Positions 24,490-32,206 of a DNA stretch of 64,000 nucleotides are shown here, one piece after another. This DNA comes from Desulfovibrio sp. G11. Its GTDB lineage: Bacteria > Desulfobacterota > Desulfovibrionia > Desulfovibrionales > Desulfovibrionaceae. A model generated the notes under the pieces. That model had not been told where the DNA came from. It saw only the letters and a list, made by a program, of their open reading frames with translations, and did no database searches. The stretch lies in NCBI RefSeq assembly GCF_900243745.1, contig NZ_LT984798.1, positions 2,874,001 to 2,938,000 on the forward strand. Direction: 5' to 3'. Position numbers and translations under genes: made by a program. Within the stretch, counting starts at the first letter, position 1, and the number at the start of each line of letters is the position of its first letter.

Positions 24490-24654
24490 ATGGAAAAGAC
24501 TAATGAAGTAAAACTCCATGAAGAAATCGAGAAGATGGAGTACGAACCCCTGGACCCCATTGAAATGAAGCTCATTAAGGGTGGCGTGGGGCTTGGCCTC
24601 TTCCTGCTGATAGTGCTCTTCCTCGTCAGCAAGTTTGTGATGACCACACACTAG
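24490..24654 (+). CDS. 54-residue single-span membrane protein, probable YeiH partner
   Basis: A tiny protein: an acidic, charged N-terminus (MEKTNEVKLHEEIEKMEYEP) followed by one membrane segment (GGVGLGLFLLIVLFLVSKFV) and a short tail. The ATG is preceded by GGAGTGAG. It starts 17 bases after the YeiH-type gene and ends before a strong hairpin, so the two are cotranscribed. It has no family that I recognise. By analogy with small subunits of other transporters, it may stabilise or regulate the large protein; this is inference. Confidence 0.7.
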   Translation: MEKTNEVKLHEEIEKMEYEPLDPIEMKLIKGGVGLGLFLLIVLFLVSKFVMTTH

Positions 24655-24681
24655 GCACCGCCATTGTGTAACTGACTAAAC

Positions 24682-24712
24682 ACACCGGGAAGGGGAACCC
24701 CCTTCCCGGTGT
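24682..24712 (+). terminator. 14-bp hairpin after the YeiH operon
   Basis: ACACCGGGAAGGGG, loop AAC, CCCCTTCCCGGTGT. Very stable but without a T run; it may stop or only attenuate transcription into the gene at 24733. Confidence 0.6.
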
Positions 24713-24732
24713 TCGCGTTGAAAGGATTTGCC

Positions 24733-24957
24733 ATGCCGCGCTATCATCTGCGCTTTATGAAAGGGCCTAATTATACGCTTAACCTCGAGTATGAGGCCGT
24801 GGTAGAAGCTGCCTCATTTGAAGAAGCCCTGGCTCCGCATACTGACTGGCCTATTACCGAAAGCTACGATCACGCCACGGCTACCGCCTGGAACCCCGGC
24901 ACCTGCGTTTATTATCAGGAAATGTGGGAAGCCGCGCTGCTGCCCGAAGAAAAGTAG
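24733..24957 (+). CDS. Small hypothetical protein
   Basis: 74 residues with no membrane segment. The sequence (MPRYHLRFMKGPNYTLNLEYEAVVEAASFEEALAPH) suggests an alternating strand-helix pattern, and aromatic residues are frequent in the second half. The ATG at 24733 follows AAAGGA nine bases upstream. It ends 5 bases before the DUF523 gene and is probably cotranscribed with it. I do not recognise a family. Confidence 0.65.
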   Translation: MPRYHLRFMKGPNYTLNLEYEAVVEAASFEEALAPHTDWPITESYDHATATAWNPGTCVYYQEMWEAALLPEEK

Positions 24958-24962
24958 GCATT

Positions 24963-25397
24963 ATGCGTCCTCGTTATGTCGTCAGTGCCTGTCTGGCAGG
25001 CATTGCCTGTCGCTATGACGGGCGCGCCACGCCCTGTGCCGCAGTCATGCGCCTGATGGAAGAGGGCAGGGCTGTGGCAGCCTGCCCGGAGTGCCTCGGG
25101 GGGTTGCCAACGCCCAGGCCTGCTTGCGAATTGTCGGGGCAGCGGGTGGTAAACAAAAACGGGGAAGATGTAACCACGGCTTTTCTGCTCGGTGCGCAAG
25201 CGGCCACTGCTCTGGCCCGGCAGGGCGGCTGTACCGCCGCTATCCTTAAAAGCCGTTCACCTTCATGTGGTTGTGGTCAGGTATATGACGGCACGTTCAC
25301 CGGAACATTGCGCAAAGGGGACGGGCTGTGGGCCGATGATCTGAGGCGGGCCGGCATTGCCCTGTTTACCGAAGAACGATTGCCCCGGGATGAATGA
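24963..25397 (+). CDS. DUF523-family protein
   Basis: 144 residues that match DUF523 throughout: VVSACLAGIACRYDG at the start, ACPECLGGLPTPRPACEL in the middle and AAILKSRSPSCGCGQVYDGTFTG near the end. The conserved cysteines (CLxGxxCRYDG, CPE, SPSCG) could bind a metal or thiolate ligand. The biochemical role of the family is not established to my knowledge. It follows the 74-residue gene by 5 bases. The start ATG at 24963 lies after AAGAAAAG at the end of that gene. Confidence 0.88.
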   Translation: MRPRYVVSACLAGIACRYDGRATPCAAVMRLMEEGRAVAACPECLGGLPTPRPACELSGQRVVNKNGEDVTTAFLLGAQAATALARQGGCTAAILKSRSPSCGCGQVYDGTFTGTLRKGDGLWADDLRRAGIALFTEERLPRDE

Positions 25398-25684
25398 CGC
25401 AGGGCAGTTTTAGGGCAAGGCCGAATCATAGCCTGTTTGCATCCGTACGTTTTGCGGAACATTGACAAATACTTTGTTTGAAGCCAAGGGAGCACCTGGC
25501 CGGCGATCTGGCAGATTTGCAAGATGTGTGATTTTAACAACGGTCAGGACGCCACAGAAAAATGCTCTTGGTGTGTTTCGTGCAACGCAACATCGCTGTG
25601 CATTTTTTTCAAATAAAGAACTGTCTTGTCGGGCATCCGGCAGTTTCTGCAAGTCTTGCAGTGCGAAAAGTCCCTGTTGTGACG

Positions 25685-25739
25685 CCAATGCAAATATCCC
25701 GTAACAGCCAAATACGCTGCTACGGGATATTTGCATTGG
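25685..25739. repeat. Large hairpin in the DUF523-hynD gap
   Basis: Perfect 19-bp arms (CCAATGCAAATATCCCGTA and complement) enclose 17 bases whose ends pair again as CAGC/GCTG after one mismatch. It lies in a 520-base convergent gap (25398-25917) with no credible gene. No T run is adjacent, so it is not a textbook terminator. Confidence 0.85.
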
Positions 25740-25917
25740 AAGACTGGAACAGTTTTGTGACGAAGCCTTTTGCCGTGGCTGCGCAAGAGGTTCAGCCGTT
25801 GACCGGCAGGTTACGGAGGTGCAGACGACTTCGCTGAGTAATTGCGTTGTCAGGCACCGTAGTGAGCACTGTGACAGCTTCGAGATATGCCTCAACGGTA
25901 TAATTACGCTCCAGGGG

Positions 25918-26403
25918 TCAGATTTTTTCGGCGCAAATGTCGTGATGAACAAGCTCGGCCACCACTTTTGCGCAAAACTCCGGCAACCTGGCTTCTGCCT
26001 CTGAAGTCAACCCGACCTGCATGGTTTTGTAGTCATATGGCTGCATGCCGAAGACAAGCGCTCGTGGCCGGTGACCGGCCAGTTCGCAGGTTACAAGCGT
26101 GTCTACAAGATCGGTCTGGTGCATTGAATCTCTGAAGCTCAGGCTTTGCCGCAGTTTTTCCCCTTCCAGCAAGTATATGGATCCGGGCGCTTCTCGGCCC
26201 AATACCACGTCCAGAACCACCAGAAAATCACAATCCATAAGTATGCTCATGAGCATCAGCCCTTGAGTGCCGCCATCCATAAGAGTCACATTTTCAGGCC
26301 AACGGTACTGTGCCTCAAGGTATTCCACCGCCCGCACCCCAAAGCCTTCATCGGTCAGCAGAATATTGCCCACACCCAGGATAAGCACTTTTTCTTTGCT
26401 CAT
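25918..26403 (-). CDS. hynD: [NiFe] hydrogenase maturation protease HynD/HybD type
   Basis: Endoprotease that clips the C-terminal peptide from the hydrogenase large subunit after nickel insertion. The 161 residues show the family landmarks GVGNILLTDEGFGVRAVEYLE (metal-sensing Glu), MDGGTQG and LVVLDVVLGREAPG (Asp). The final metal-coordinating His is probably in the segment around DSMHQTDLVD. The ATG at 26403 has only a weak GAGCAGG upstream; the frame reaches back further without a better start. It is third after hynB and hynA, but a complete terminator lies between hynA and this gene, so its expression may be lower or need readthrough. Confidence 0.93.
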   Translation of the reverse strand: MSKEKVLILGVGNILLTDEGFGVRAVEYLEAQYRWPENVTLMDGGTQGLMLMSILMDCDFLVVLDVVLGREAPGSIYLLEGEKLRQSLSFRDSMHQTDLVDTLVTCELAGHRPRALVFGMQPYDYKTMQVGLTSEAEARLPEFCAKVVAELVHHDICAEKI

Positions 26404-26427
26404 GTGCCTGCTCGCTTTCTTGAAGGT

Positions 26428-26460
26428 GAAAAAAAGGGCGGGGGCAAATCCCCCCGCCCT
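26428..26460 (-). terminator. Terminator between hynA and hynD
   Basis: Minus strand GGGCGGGGG, loop GATTTG, CCCCCGCCC followed by T7: a textbook rho-independent terminator 23 bases after the hynA stop and 25 bases before the hynD ATG. Confidence 0.88.
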
Positions 26461-26482
26461 CATCTATTCCGGCTACGGCAGA

Positions 26483-28159
26483 CTACAGAACCTTGTAGTC
26501 ATGCACTTCGTTGCTTTCACCATCAATGACGTGCACAGAACAGGCGATGCAGGGGTCAAAGGAGTGAATGGTGCGCAGGATTTCTACCGGGCGCTTGGGA
26601 TCGGCCACAGGAGTGCCGACCAGGGCGGCTTCGGCAGCGCTGGGCACTCCCTTGTCGTCCCGGGGACCCAGGTTCCAGGTGGTGGGAACCACAAGCTGGA
26701 AGTTGTCGATCTTGCCGTCTTCAATGGTCATCCAGTGTGAGAGACCGCCACGTGAAACGTCGGCAAAGCCAACACCGCGTGCGGAAGTCGGTACGGCGTA
26801 ATCTTCAACGATCTGTTTGTCCTTGACGATGTTATTCTCGTATTCGTTAAGCCAGTTTTCCATCTGCTGGGCAATGACCAGCGTCTGTATGCCGCGGGCG
26901 GCAGTACGGCCCAAGGTAGAGAACAGCGCTTCGGGGCCGAGATTCAGCTTGCCGAGCACTGCGTCAATGGTGGGCTTGATGGTTTTGTGGTTGTGCCCGT
27001 AGGCCACCAGCATCTGGGCAAGGGGGCCGGTTTCCACGGCGTGGCCGTCATAGCGCGGAGCCTTGTTCCACGAATACTTGTCCGTGTCGCCCATAAAGGT
27101 AAAGTGCGGATTGGTCTCGCCTTCAAAGGGAGCACGGGCTTTGCCCTCGTACCAGCTATGGCGCACGTGCTCTTCGATCTTGCTGGGATCGAAGGGCTGC
27201 ACAGAACCCACCTTGCGGTCATAGATAACGCCAGGCTTGTACCAGCGGCTGTTGAGGTCGCGTTCGCCGCCGGGAGCGGGAAACTCGCCAAAGGCCATGA
27301 AGTTGTTGGTTCCGCCGATTTTACCCCAATCCTTGTAGTAACTGGCTACCAGCAGAAGGTCAGGGATGTAAACTTCTTCAATAAAGGCACGGGCCTTGAC
27401 ATAAAGTTCACGGAACTGCTTGATGCGTTCGGGTGTCAGGGCTTCATAGCAGGTCACGCCACCGGCAACAGTGAACTGGGTGTGCGGGTTCTTGGCGCCG
27501 AAAACGGCCATGCCCTTGGCCACTTCCACCTGGGCGCGCAGGGCCTGCAGGTAGTGGGCGGTGCACACAAGGTTGGCTTCGGGGTCCATATAGTACCCTT
27601 CGTGCCCGCCCAGAAAGTAGGCGTTGGTGAAGGGGCCAAGCTGCCCGCTTGCCACAAAGGTCTTCAGTTTTGCCTGTACGGCGGCAAACTCTTCAGTAGT
27701 TGCCTTGCGGGGCGAAATGGAGTTCGCCAGCTTGGCTGCCTTGGCGGGATCGGCCAGAAGGGCGCTCGTAACGTCCACGAAGTCCAATGCGTGGAGATGG
27801 TAGAAGTGGACCAGGTGGTCGTGCATGAACTGGTTGCCCAGAACTAGGTTGCGGATATAGGTAGCGTTGGCCGGAATGGGCTTGTTGATGGCGTCTTCAA
27901 GGCAGCGTGTGGAGGCCAGGGCGTGGGTATAGGTGCAGACGCCACAGGTACGCTGGGTGAAGTGTTGCGCATCGCGGGGATCGCGACCTTTAAGAATGGT
28001 TTCAATTCCACGGAAGAGGGTGGCGCAACTGCGGGCCTCTTTGATCACGCCGCCTTCAACTTCCACTTCAATACGCAGATGGCCTTCGATGCGGGTCAGC
28101 GGATCCACCACAATGGGACCGGTGTAATTGCTCCGGGGCGTTTTAGTGACTTGGCTCAT
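26483..28159 (-). CDS. hynA: Periplasmic [NiFe] hydrogenase large subunit
   Basis: Carries the Ni-Fe active site that oxidises or produces H2. The product has 558 residues. Nickel ligands are Cys72 and Cys75 (RTCGVC) and Cys537 and Cys540 (DPCIACSVH). The last 15 residues after His543 (VIDGES...) are the peptide removed by the maturation protease. It has no signal peptide and is exported with the small subunit by its Tat signal. It follows hynB by 11 bases, in the small-then-large order usual for Desulfovibrio. No selenocysteine codon replaces the nickel cysteines, so it is the [NiFe], not the [NiFeSe], enzyme. Confidence 0.97.
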   Translation of the reverse strand: MSQVTKTPRSNYTGPIVVDPLTRIEGHLRIEVEVEGGVIKEARSCATLFRGIETILKGRDPRDAQHFTQRTCGVCTYTHALASTRCLEDAINKPIPANATYIRNLVLGNQFMHDHLVHFYHLHALDFVDVTSALLADPAKAAKLANSISPRKATTEEFAAVQAKLKTFVASGQLGPFTNAYFLGGHEGYYMDPEANLVCTAHYLQALRAQVEVAKGMAVFGAKNPHTQFTVAGGVTCYEALTPERIKQFRELYVKARAFIEEVYIPDLLLVASYYKDWGKIGGTNNFMAFGEFPAPGGERDLNSRWYKPGVIYDRKVGSVQPFDPSKIEEHVRHSWYEGKARAPFEGETNPHFTFMGDTDKYSWNKAPRYDGHAVETGPLAQMLVAYGHNHKTIKPTIDAVLGKLNLGPEALFSTLGRTAARGIQTLVIAQQMENWLNEYENNIVKDKQIVEDYAVPTSARGVGFADVSRGGLSHWMTIEDGKIDNFQLVVPTTWNLGPRDDKGVPSAAEAALVGTPVADPKRPVEILRTIHSFDPCIACSVHVIDGESNEVHDYKVL

Positions 28160-28170
28160 TTTTTATCCCC

Positions 28171-29118
28171 CTAGTTCTGGTAGAACGGCGTCATATCGTC
28201 CCAGAAATTGGGCTCACTGCAGCCTATGCAGGGATGCCCGGCAGCCACCGGCCAGTTGGTCTCGTTGAAAAGAACCTTGGGACAATTGTTGTAGGTCTCG
28301 GGTCCTTTACAGCCGACATCGTAGAGGCACCAGCCCTTGCGCGCTTCTTCAGAATTGAAGGAAGGCGCAAACTCACCGGCGTCGAAATGCTTGCGGCGTT
28401 CGCAGAGGTCATGCACGCTCTGCCCAAAGAACATAACGGGGCGGCCCACTTCGTCCAGCTCGATTTTTTGGCCCTTGAGGAAAGCCACAAGAGTGCCAAC
28501 CATATTCAGGGGGTTGGGTGGGCAGCCAGGCACGTTGATGGCCTTGACGCCCAGATCCGCATAGCAGTCATTGATGCCCTTGGCGGCGGTGGGATTGGGC
28601 TTGGCCGCCTGAATGCCGCCGTAACAGGCACAGGTGCCGATGCTGACAACGGCCTTGGCCTTGGGCAGGATGTTTTTGCAGATGTCGTACATGGTGTGTC
28701 CGGCAATATAGCCGTACTTGTTGTCCATGCCCGTGGGGATAGCGCCTTCGACAAGGCAGATGAAACCGTCAGGCCCGTTGACGGCGGCCTGAAGGGCCTC
28801 TTCGGCGGCTTCACCGGCGGCGGCCATGATGGTTTCGTGATAGTCAAGAGAAATGGTGTCAAGAATAAGAGTGTCAATGAAGGGCTGATAGGTGCGCAAC
28901 AGCGCTTCGGAACAGCCCGTGCACTCGGCGGCGTGCAGGTACACCACCGAAGGACGACGCCCGGTAAGGGCGGCAGCCACATCGGTAGCAAAAGCCGGTC
29001 CCATGCCCATGGCCACGGCCACCGCTGTACAAAATTTCATGAAATCGCGGCGGCTGATGCCCTGGCGCTCCAAACGCTCTTCTCCGCCTTCTTTGCCCAG
29101 ACCCACGGCAATACGCAT
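28171..29118 (-). CDS. hynB: Periplasmic [NiFe] hydrogenase small subunit
   Basis: Electron-transfer subunit with three iron-sulfur clusters, 315 residues. A Tat signal, SRRDFMKF at residues 22-29 followed by a hydrophobic run ending AFA, directs export of the folded dimer. Cluster cysteines are visible in [48 protein letters not shown] and [12 protein letters not shown], giving proximal 4Fe-4S, medial 3Fe-4S (the Pro-containing motif) and distal 4Fe-4S sites. The ATG at 29118 has AGGAGG upstream. It is the first gene of the hyn unit; electrons would pass to a periplasmic type I cytochrome c3 encoded elsewhere. Confidence 0.97.
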
Positions 29119-29380
29119 AATAGCCTCCTGGCAAGAGTGAATGAACATCTGCGGCGCAGTCCCCCTGCCACTGGGGCCTGCTGTGCGGCGCGAAAAAGTC
29201 ACGCCGTCCGTGTCGAAGACAACGGCATAGCGACGTCCGGCTTTGCAGCCGTGCGCCCTGTGGCGCTGTCTGTGCATAATTCAGGAACTGGTATGATGCG
29301 AAAAGGCTGCTGGCTTTGGCGTGTGCGGCGGTCATGCCCCTCATGTTTCCGCACGGCCAGCTGGCCGTCATTTGCGAAAA

Positions 29381-29409
29381 ATTATATACAGTAAGCTAGA
29401 AACGGTCAA
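29381..29409 (-). promoter_or_regulatory. Sigma-70 promoter of hynB
   Basis: Minus strand TTGACC, 17-bp spacer, TATAAT, about 260 bases before the hynB ATG. An IS30 element begins 73 bases upstream, so the core promoter is intact but farther upstream sites would be displaced. The leader 29119-29380 contains no gene that I can support. Confidence 0.75.
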
Positions 29410-29482
29410 TAGGTTCGTGATTTTTTGCTGGCGTTTACGGGGCAGGTCCCCCCGGGGACGGCGGCTTGAAAAGATTCGCGGT

Positions 29483-30552
29483 TTCAAGTTCAAAGTGCAA
29501 CACCCAGTCCTTGGGTATTGGCGTCTTCTAAAAAAACTTCATAGGGTGTCTTAAACCCAAGGCATTTTCTAGGCCGCCAGTTCAAGCGGCACATTGCCGC
29601 TATGATCTCATCTTGCGTGACCGATGCCAAGCTTACCCCCTTGGGGAAGTATTGGCGTAGAAGGCCATTGGAGTTCTCGTTCAAGCCACGCTCCCACGAA
29701 TGGTAGGGGTGCGCAAAAAATCCCTGAGCCTCGAGTGTAGCTGACACATCGGCATGGTAGCTGAACTCCTTGCCGTTATCATAGGTAATAGTCTGAACAA
29801 AGTCCTTAATGGGTGTCAAGAGTCCTTCAATGACCCGCCTTACTTCGCTGGCGCTTTTGTTGGGAGCCTTGCCAAACAGGAAAAGACGACTTTTACGCTC
29901 TGCAAGTGTCACCAAAACGGGGCCTCCTTTACTGCCTTCAACGGTATCAGCCTCCCAATCACCAAGGCGTGAGCGCTCGGCAACAATGGACGGGCGTATG
30001 TCTATGCTGATACGCCCCTTGATTTGACCTCGTCTGTCGGGTTTGCCATATCGTCGTTTGCGTTTGCGCTGGCAGCGCAAATGGCTGTGCAGCGTTCCTC
30101 CTCGTTTTTTGTCCGCCAGAATGTACTGGTAAATCCATTCATGACTGAGGGCAAAACCTTTGCGTTTGAGAACTCCAGAGATTTGCTCCGGACTGAAGTC
30201 CTGGTGCAGACACTGTTCAACATACGTCCATACCTCAAGGCCAATGCGCTTCTTCCCTTTACTGGTCTGCCTTTTCTGACTGCGCTTGTGTGCCTGCCTG
30301 TAGCGGTAGCCACGCGCCCCGGTATTTCGCGCAAGTTCGCGGCTTACAGTTGAGACGCTACGGCCTATCGCTTTGGCTATGGCCCTCAGTGACGTTCCAC
30401 TTTTCACTGCCTGGCAGATGTAGTACCGTTCTTCCCTGGCAAGGTGTGCATAGCCCATACGCCCCTCAATCTTTGGTTGGATGGAGAGGCTAAAGTGCTA
30501 TACCACCTTGCCTTTTCATTCAACCTTGAGGGTGTTGCACTTGCAAGTTGAA
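29483..30552 (-). mobile_element. IS30-family insertion sequence
   Basis: About 1,070 bp with 23-bp terminal repeats sharing 20 bases (TTCAAGTTCAAAGTGCAACACCC and, at the far end, the complement of TTCAACTTGCAAGTGCAACACCC). One transposase gene fills it. I could not identify a clear target duplication. It sits in the divergent region between hynB and metY. Confidence 0.88.
29490..30458 (-). CDS. IS30-family transposase
   Basis: 322 residues. The N-terminal helix-turn-helix (HLAREERYYICQAVKSGTSLRAIAKAIGRSVSTVSREL) is the IS30 DNA-binding signature. The DDE core follows with Asp in RLGDWEADTVEG, Asp in TITYDNGKEF and Glu in ERGLNENSNGLLRQYFPKG. All parts are intact and the length is normal, so the element is probably active. 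It is transcribed towards hynB and ends seven bases inside the element. Confidence 0.93.
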   Translation of the reverse strand: MGYAHLAREERYYICQAVKSGTSLRAIAKAIGRSVSTVSRELARNTGARGYRYRQAHKRSQKRQTSKGKKRIGLEVWTYVEQCLHQDFSPEQISGVLKRKGFALSHEWIYQYILADKKRGGTLHSHLRCQRKRKRRYGKPDRRGQIKGRISIDIRPSIVAERSRLGDWEADTVEGSKGGPVLVTLAERKSRLFLFGKAPNKSASEVRRVIEGLLTPIKDFVQTITYDNGKEFSYHADVSATLEAQGFFAHPYHSWERGLNENSNGLLRQYFPKGVSLASVTQDEIIAAMCRLNWRPRKCLGFKTPYEVFLEDANTQGLGVAL

Positions 30553-30744
30553 TCCGCCTTTTGTAAAAAACTTTGCCCGGGCGGCCATCAGGGTTGTCTT
30601 GCGGGGATATGTCATGCGTGTCGAAGGATGGATCCGGAGCTTGCGCGTCAGGTTGCCACCCGGATGCGCTTGCGTTATTTTCATGCTGCGCGGCGCGAAT
30701 GTATGGCCGTCATGATCTTTAAATTTCACCGCATTGAGGATGGC

Positions 30745-32010
30745 ATGAAAACGGAATCTCTTTGTCTGCACGCCGGGTATGAGCCTAAAAATGGTGAGCC
30801 GCGTGTTGTGCCTATCGCCCAGAGCACCACATTCAGATATGAATCCACCGCAGCTGTGGCCAGGCTTTTTGACCTCGAGGATGCGGGATTTTTTTATACC
30901 CGCCTTGGTAATCCCACAGTAGATGCGGTAGAGCGCAAGATCGCGGCCCTTGAAGGCGGCGTGGGCGCCCTTTGCACATCCTCCGGGCAGGCGGCCAACC
31001 TGCTTGCCCTGCTTAATGTGGCGCGCAGCGGCGATCATATCGTCAGCGCTTCCAGCATTTATGGGGGTACATTCAACCTTTTTGCCGTCACCCTGAAAAA
31101 GCTCGGCATTGAAGTAACATTTGTGGATCAGACCGCTTCGGACGAAGAGCTTGAAAAAGCCTTCAGGCCCAATACGAAAGCGGTGTTCGGAGAGGTTCTG
31201 ACAAATCCGTCCATGGACGTGCTGGATATAGAGCGTTTTGCCGGGCTGGCGCACAGGCATGGTCTGCCGCTTGTGGTGGACAGTACTTTTGCCACGCCCG
31301 TGCTGTGCCGCCCCTTTGAATACGGGGCGGATGTGGTCGTGCACTCCACCACAAAGTATATGGACGGGCATGCTCTACAAATGGGCGGTGTTATTGTGGA
31401 TAGTGGGAATTTTGACTGGACTGGCGGCAAGTTTTCCGAATTCACCGAGCCGGATCCTTCCTATCACGGGCTGGTTTACACAGAAGCCTTTGGCCGTGCA
31501 GCCTATATCGTCAAGGCTCGTGTACAGCTTATGCGTGACATGGGCTGCTGCCAAAGCCCACAGGGAGCCTTTTACATTAATCAGGGCCTTGAAACTCTGC
31601 CACTGCGCATGGAGCGCCATTGCCGCAATGCCGAAACTGTGGCTGCCTACCTTGCAAACCATCCCAAGGTCGAGTCTGTCAGTTATCCACGTCTGCCGGG
31701 CAACGCCAACAAGGTGCTGGCCGATAAATACCTGCCCGACGGGTGCAGCGGCGTGATTTCCTTTTCGCTCGGCGGAGGGCGTGACGCCGGGGCGCGCTTT
31801 ATCGACAGCCTTGCAATGGTTTCACTTGAAGTGCACGTGGCTGACATTCGCACCTGCGTATTACACCCGGCAAGCTCCACCCACCGGCAGTTGACCGATG
31901 AGCAATTGCGCGAGGCGGGCATAAATCCCGGCACAGTGCGTTTGTCTGTGGGGCTTGAGCATGTGGATGACATTATTGCGGATCTGGACCAGGCACTCAA
32001 GCAGGCGTAG
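30745..32010 (+). CDS. metY: O-acetylhomoserine sulfhydrylase (MetY) / PLP-dependent Cys-Met enzyme
   Basis: Pyridoxal-phosphate enzyme that makes homocysteine from O-acetylhomoserine and sulfide, a direct sulfhydrylation route that suits a sulfide-producing cell. The product has 421 residues. PLP-binding features are SGQAANLLALLN, VDSTFATP and the lysine in VVHSTTKYMDGH. The tail (SVGLEHVDDIIADLDQAL) is typical of the family. ATG 30745 has GAGGA just upstream; the frame is open to 30481 but crosses the IS30 end. Cystathionine gamma-synthase and methionine gamma-lyase are close relatives, so the exact reaction needs biochemistry. Its native upstream region may have been altered by the IS30 insertion. 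Confidence 0.88.
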   Translation: MKTESLCLHAGYEPKNGEPRVVPIAQSTTFRYESTAAVARLFDLEDAGFFYTRLGNPTVDAVERKIAALEGGVGALCTSSGQAANLLALLNVARSGDHIVSASSIYGGTFNLFAVTLKKLGIEVTFVDQTASDEELEKAFRPNTKAVFGEVLTNPSMDVLDIERFAGLAHRHGLPLVVDSTFATPVLCRPFEYGADVVVHSTTKYMDGHALQMGGVIVDSGNFDWTGGKFSEFTEPDPSYHGLVYTEAFGRAAYIVKARVQLMRDMGCCQSPQGAFYINQGLETLPLRMERHCRNAETVAAYLANHPKVESVSYPRLPGNANKVLADKYLPDGCSGVISFSLGGGRDAGARFIDSLAMVSLEVHVADIRTCVLHPASSTHRQLTDEQLREAGINPGTVRLSVGLEHVDDIIADLDQALKQA

Positions 32011-32055
32011 CCGCTGTTGCCATAATATGCGGGCCATAAAAAATATATGGGCCAT

Positions 32056-32089
32056 AAAAAAGGCGGCGGGAATTCCCGCCGTCTTTTTT
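32056..32089 (+). terminator. Terminator between metY and the carboxypeptidase
   Basis: GCGGCGGG-AATT-CCCGCCGT with A-rich sequence before and T6 after, serving metY and possibly the convergent gene. A 13-base repeat, GGGCCATAAAAAA, occurs just before it at 32031 and 32049. Confidence 0.8.
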
Positions 32090-32206
32090 ATGAACTTTTC
32101 GAAAGCTGCTTTTAACTGATTTTTTGTGTAACAGGCTGCGCCACATGCATTGCCGCTTCCCTGCTTCAGCCACAAAAAATTATAATGTGCTCTGGCATGG
32201 CTGGCG

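Noticed and set aside
25410-25952. Open frames on both strands in the DUF523-hynD gap
   Set aside because: They cross the large inverted repeat, so the two strands read similar peptides there; no ribosome sites and no recognisable domains.
26483-28159. A selenocysteine-containing [NiFeSe] hydrogenase
   Set aside because: The C-terminal motif has Cys at both nickel-binding positions and there is no in-frame TGA.
28234-29394. A 386-codon plus-strand frame over hynB
   Set aside because: Complete overlap with an unmistakable hydrogenase subunit and no family features.
30553-30744. A SAM-type riboswitch in front of metY
   Set aside because: The leader has some complementary GCGC-rich segments, but I could not fit it to any SAM or SAH riboswitch consensus.
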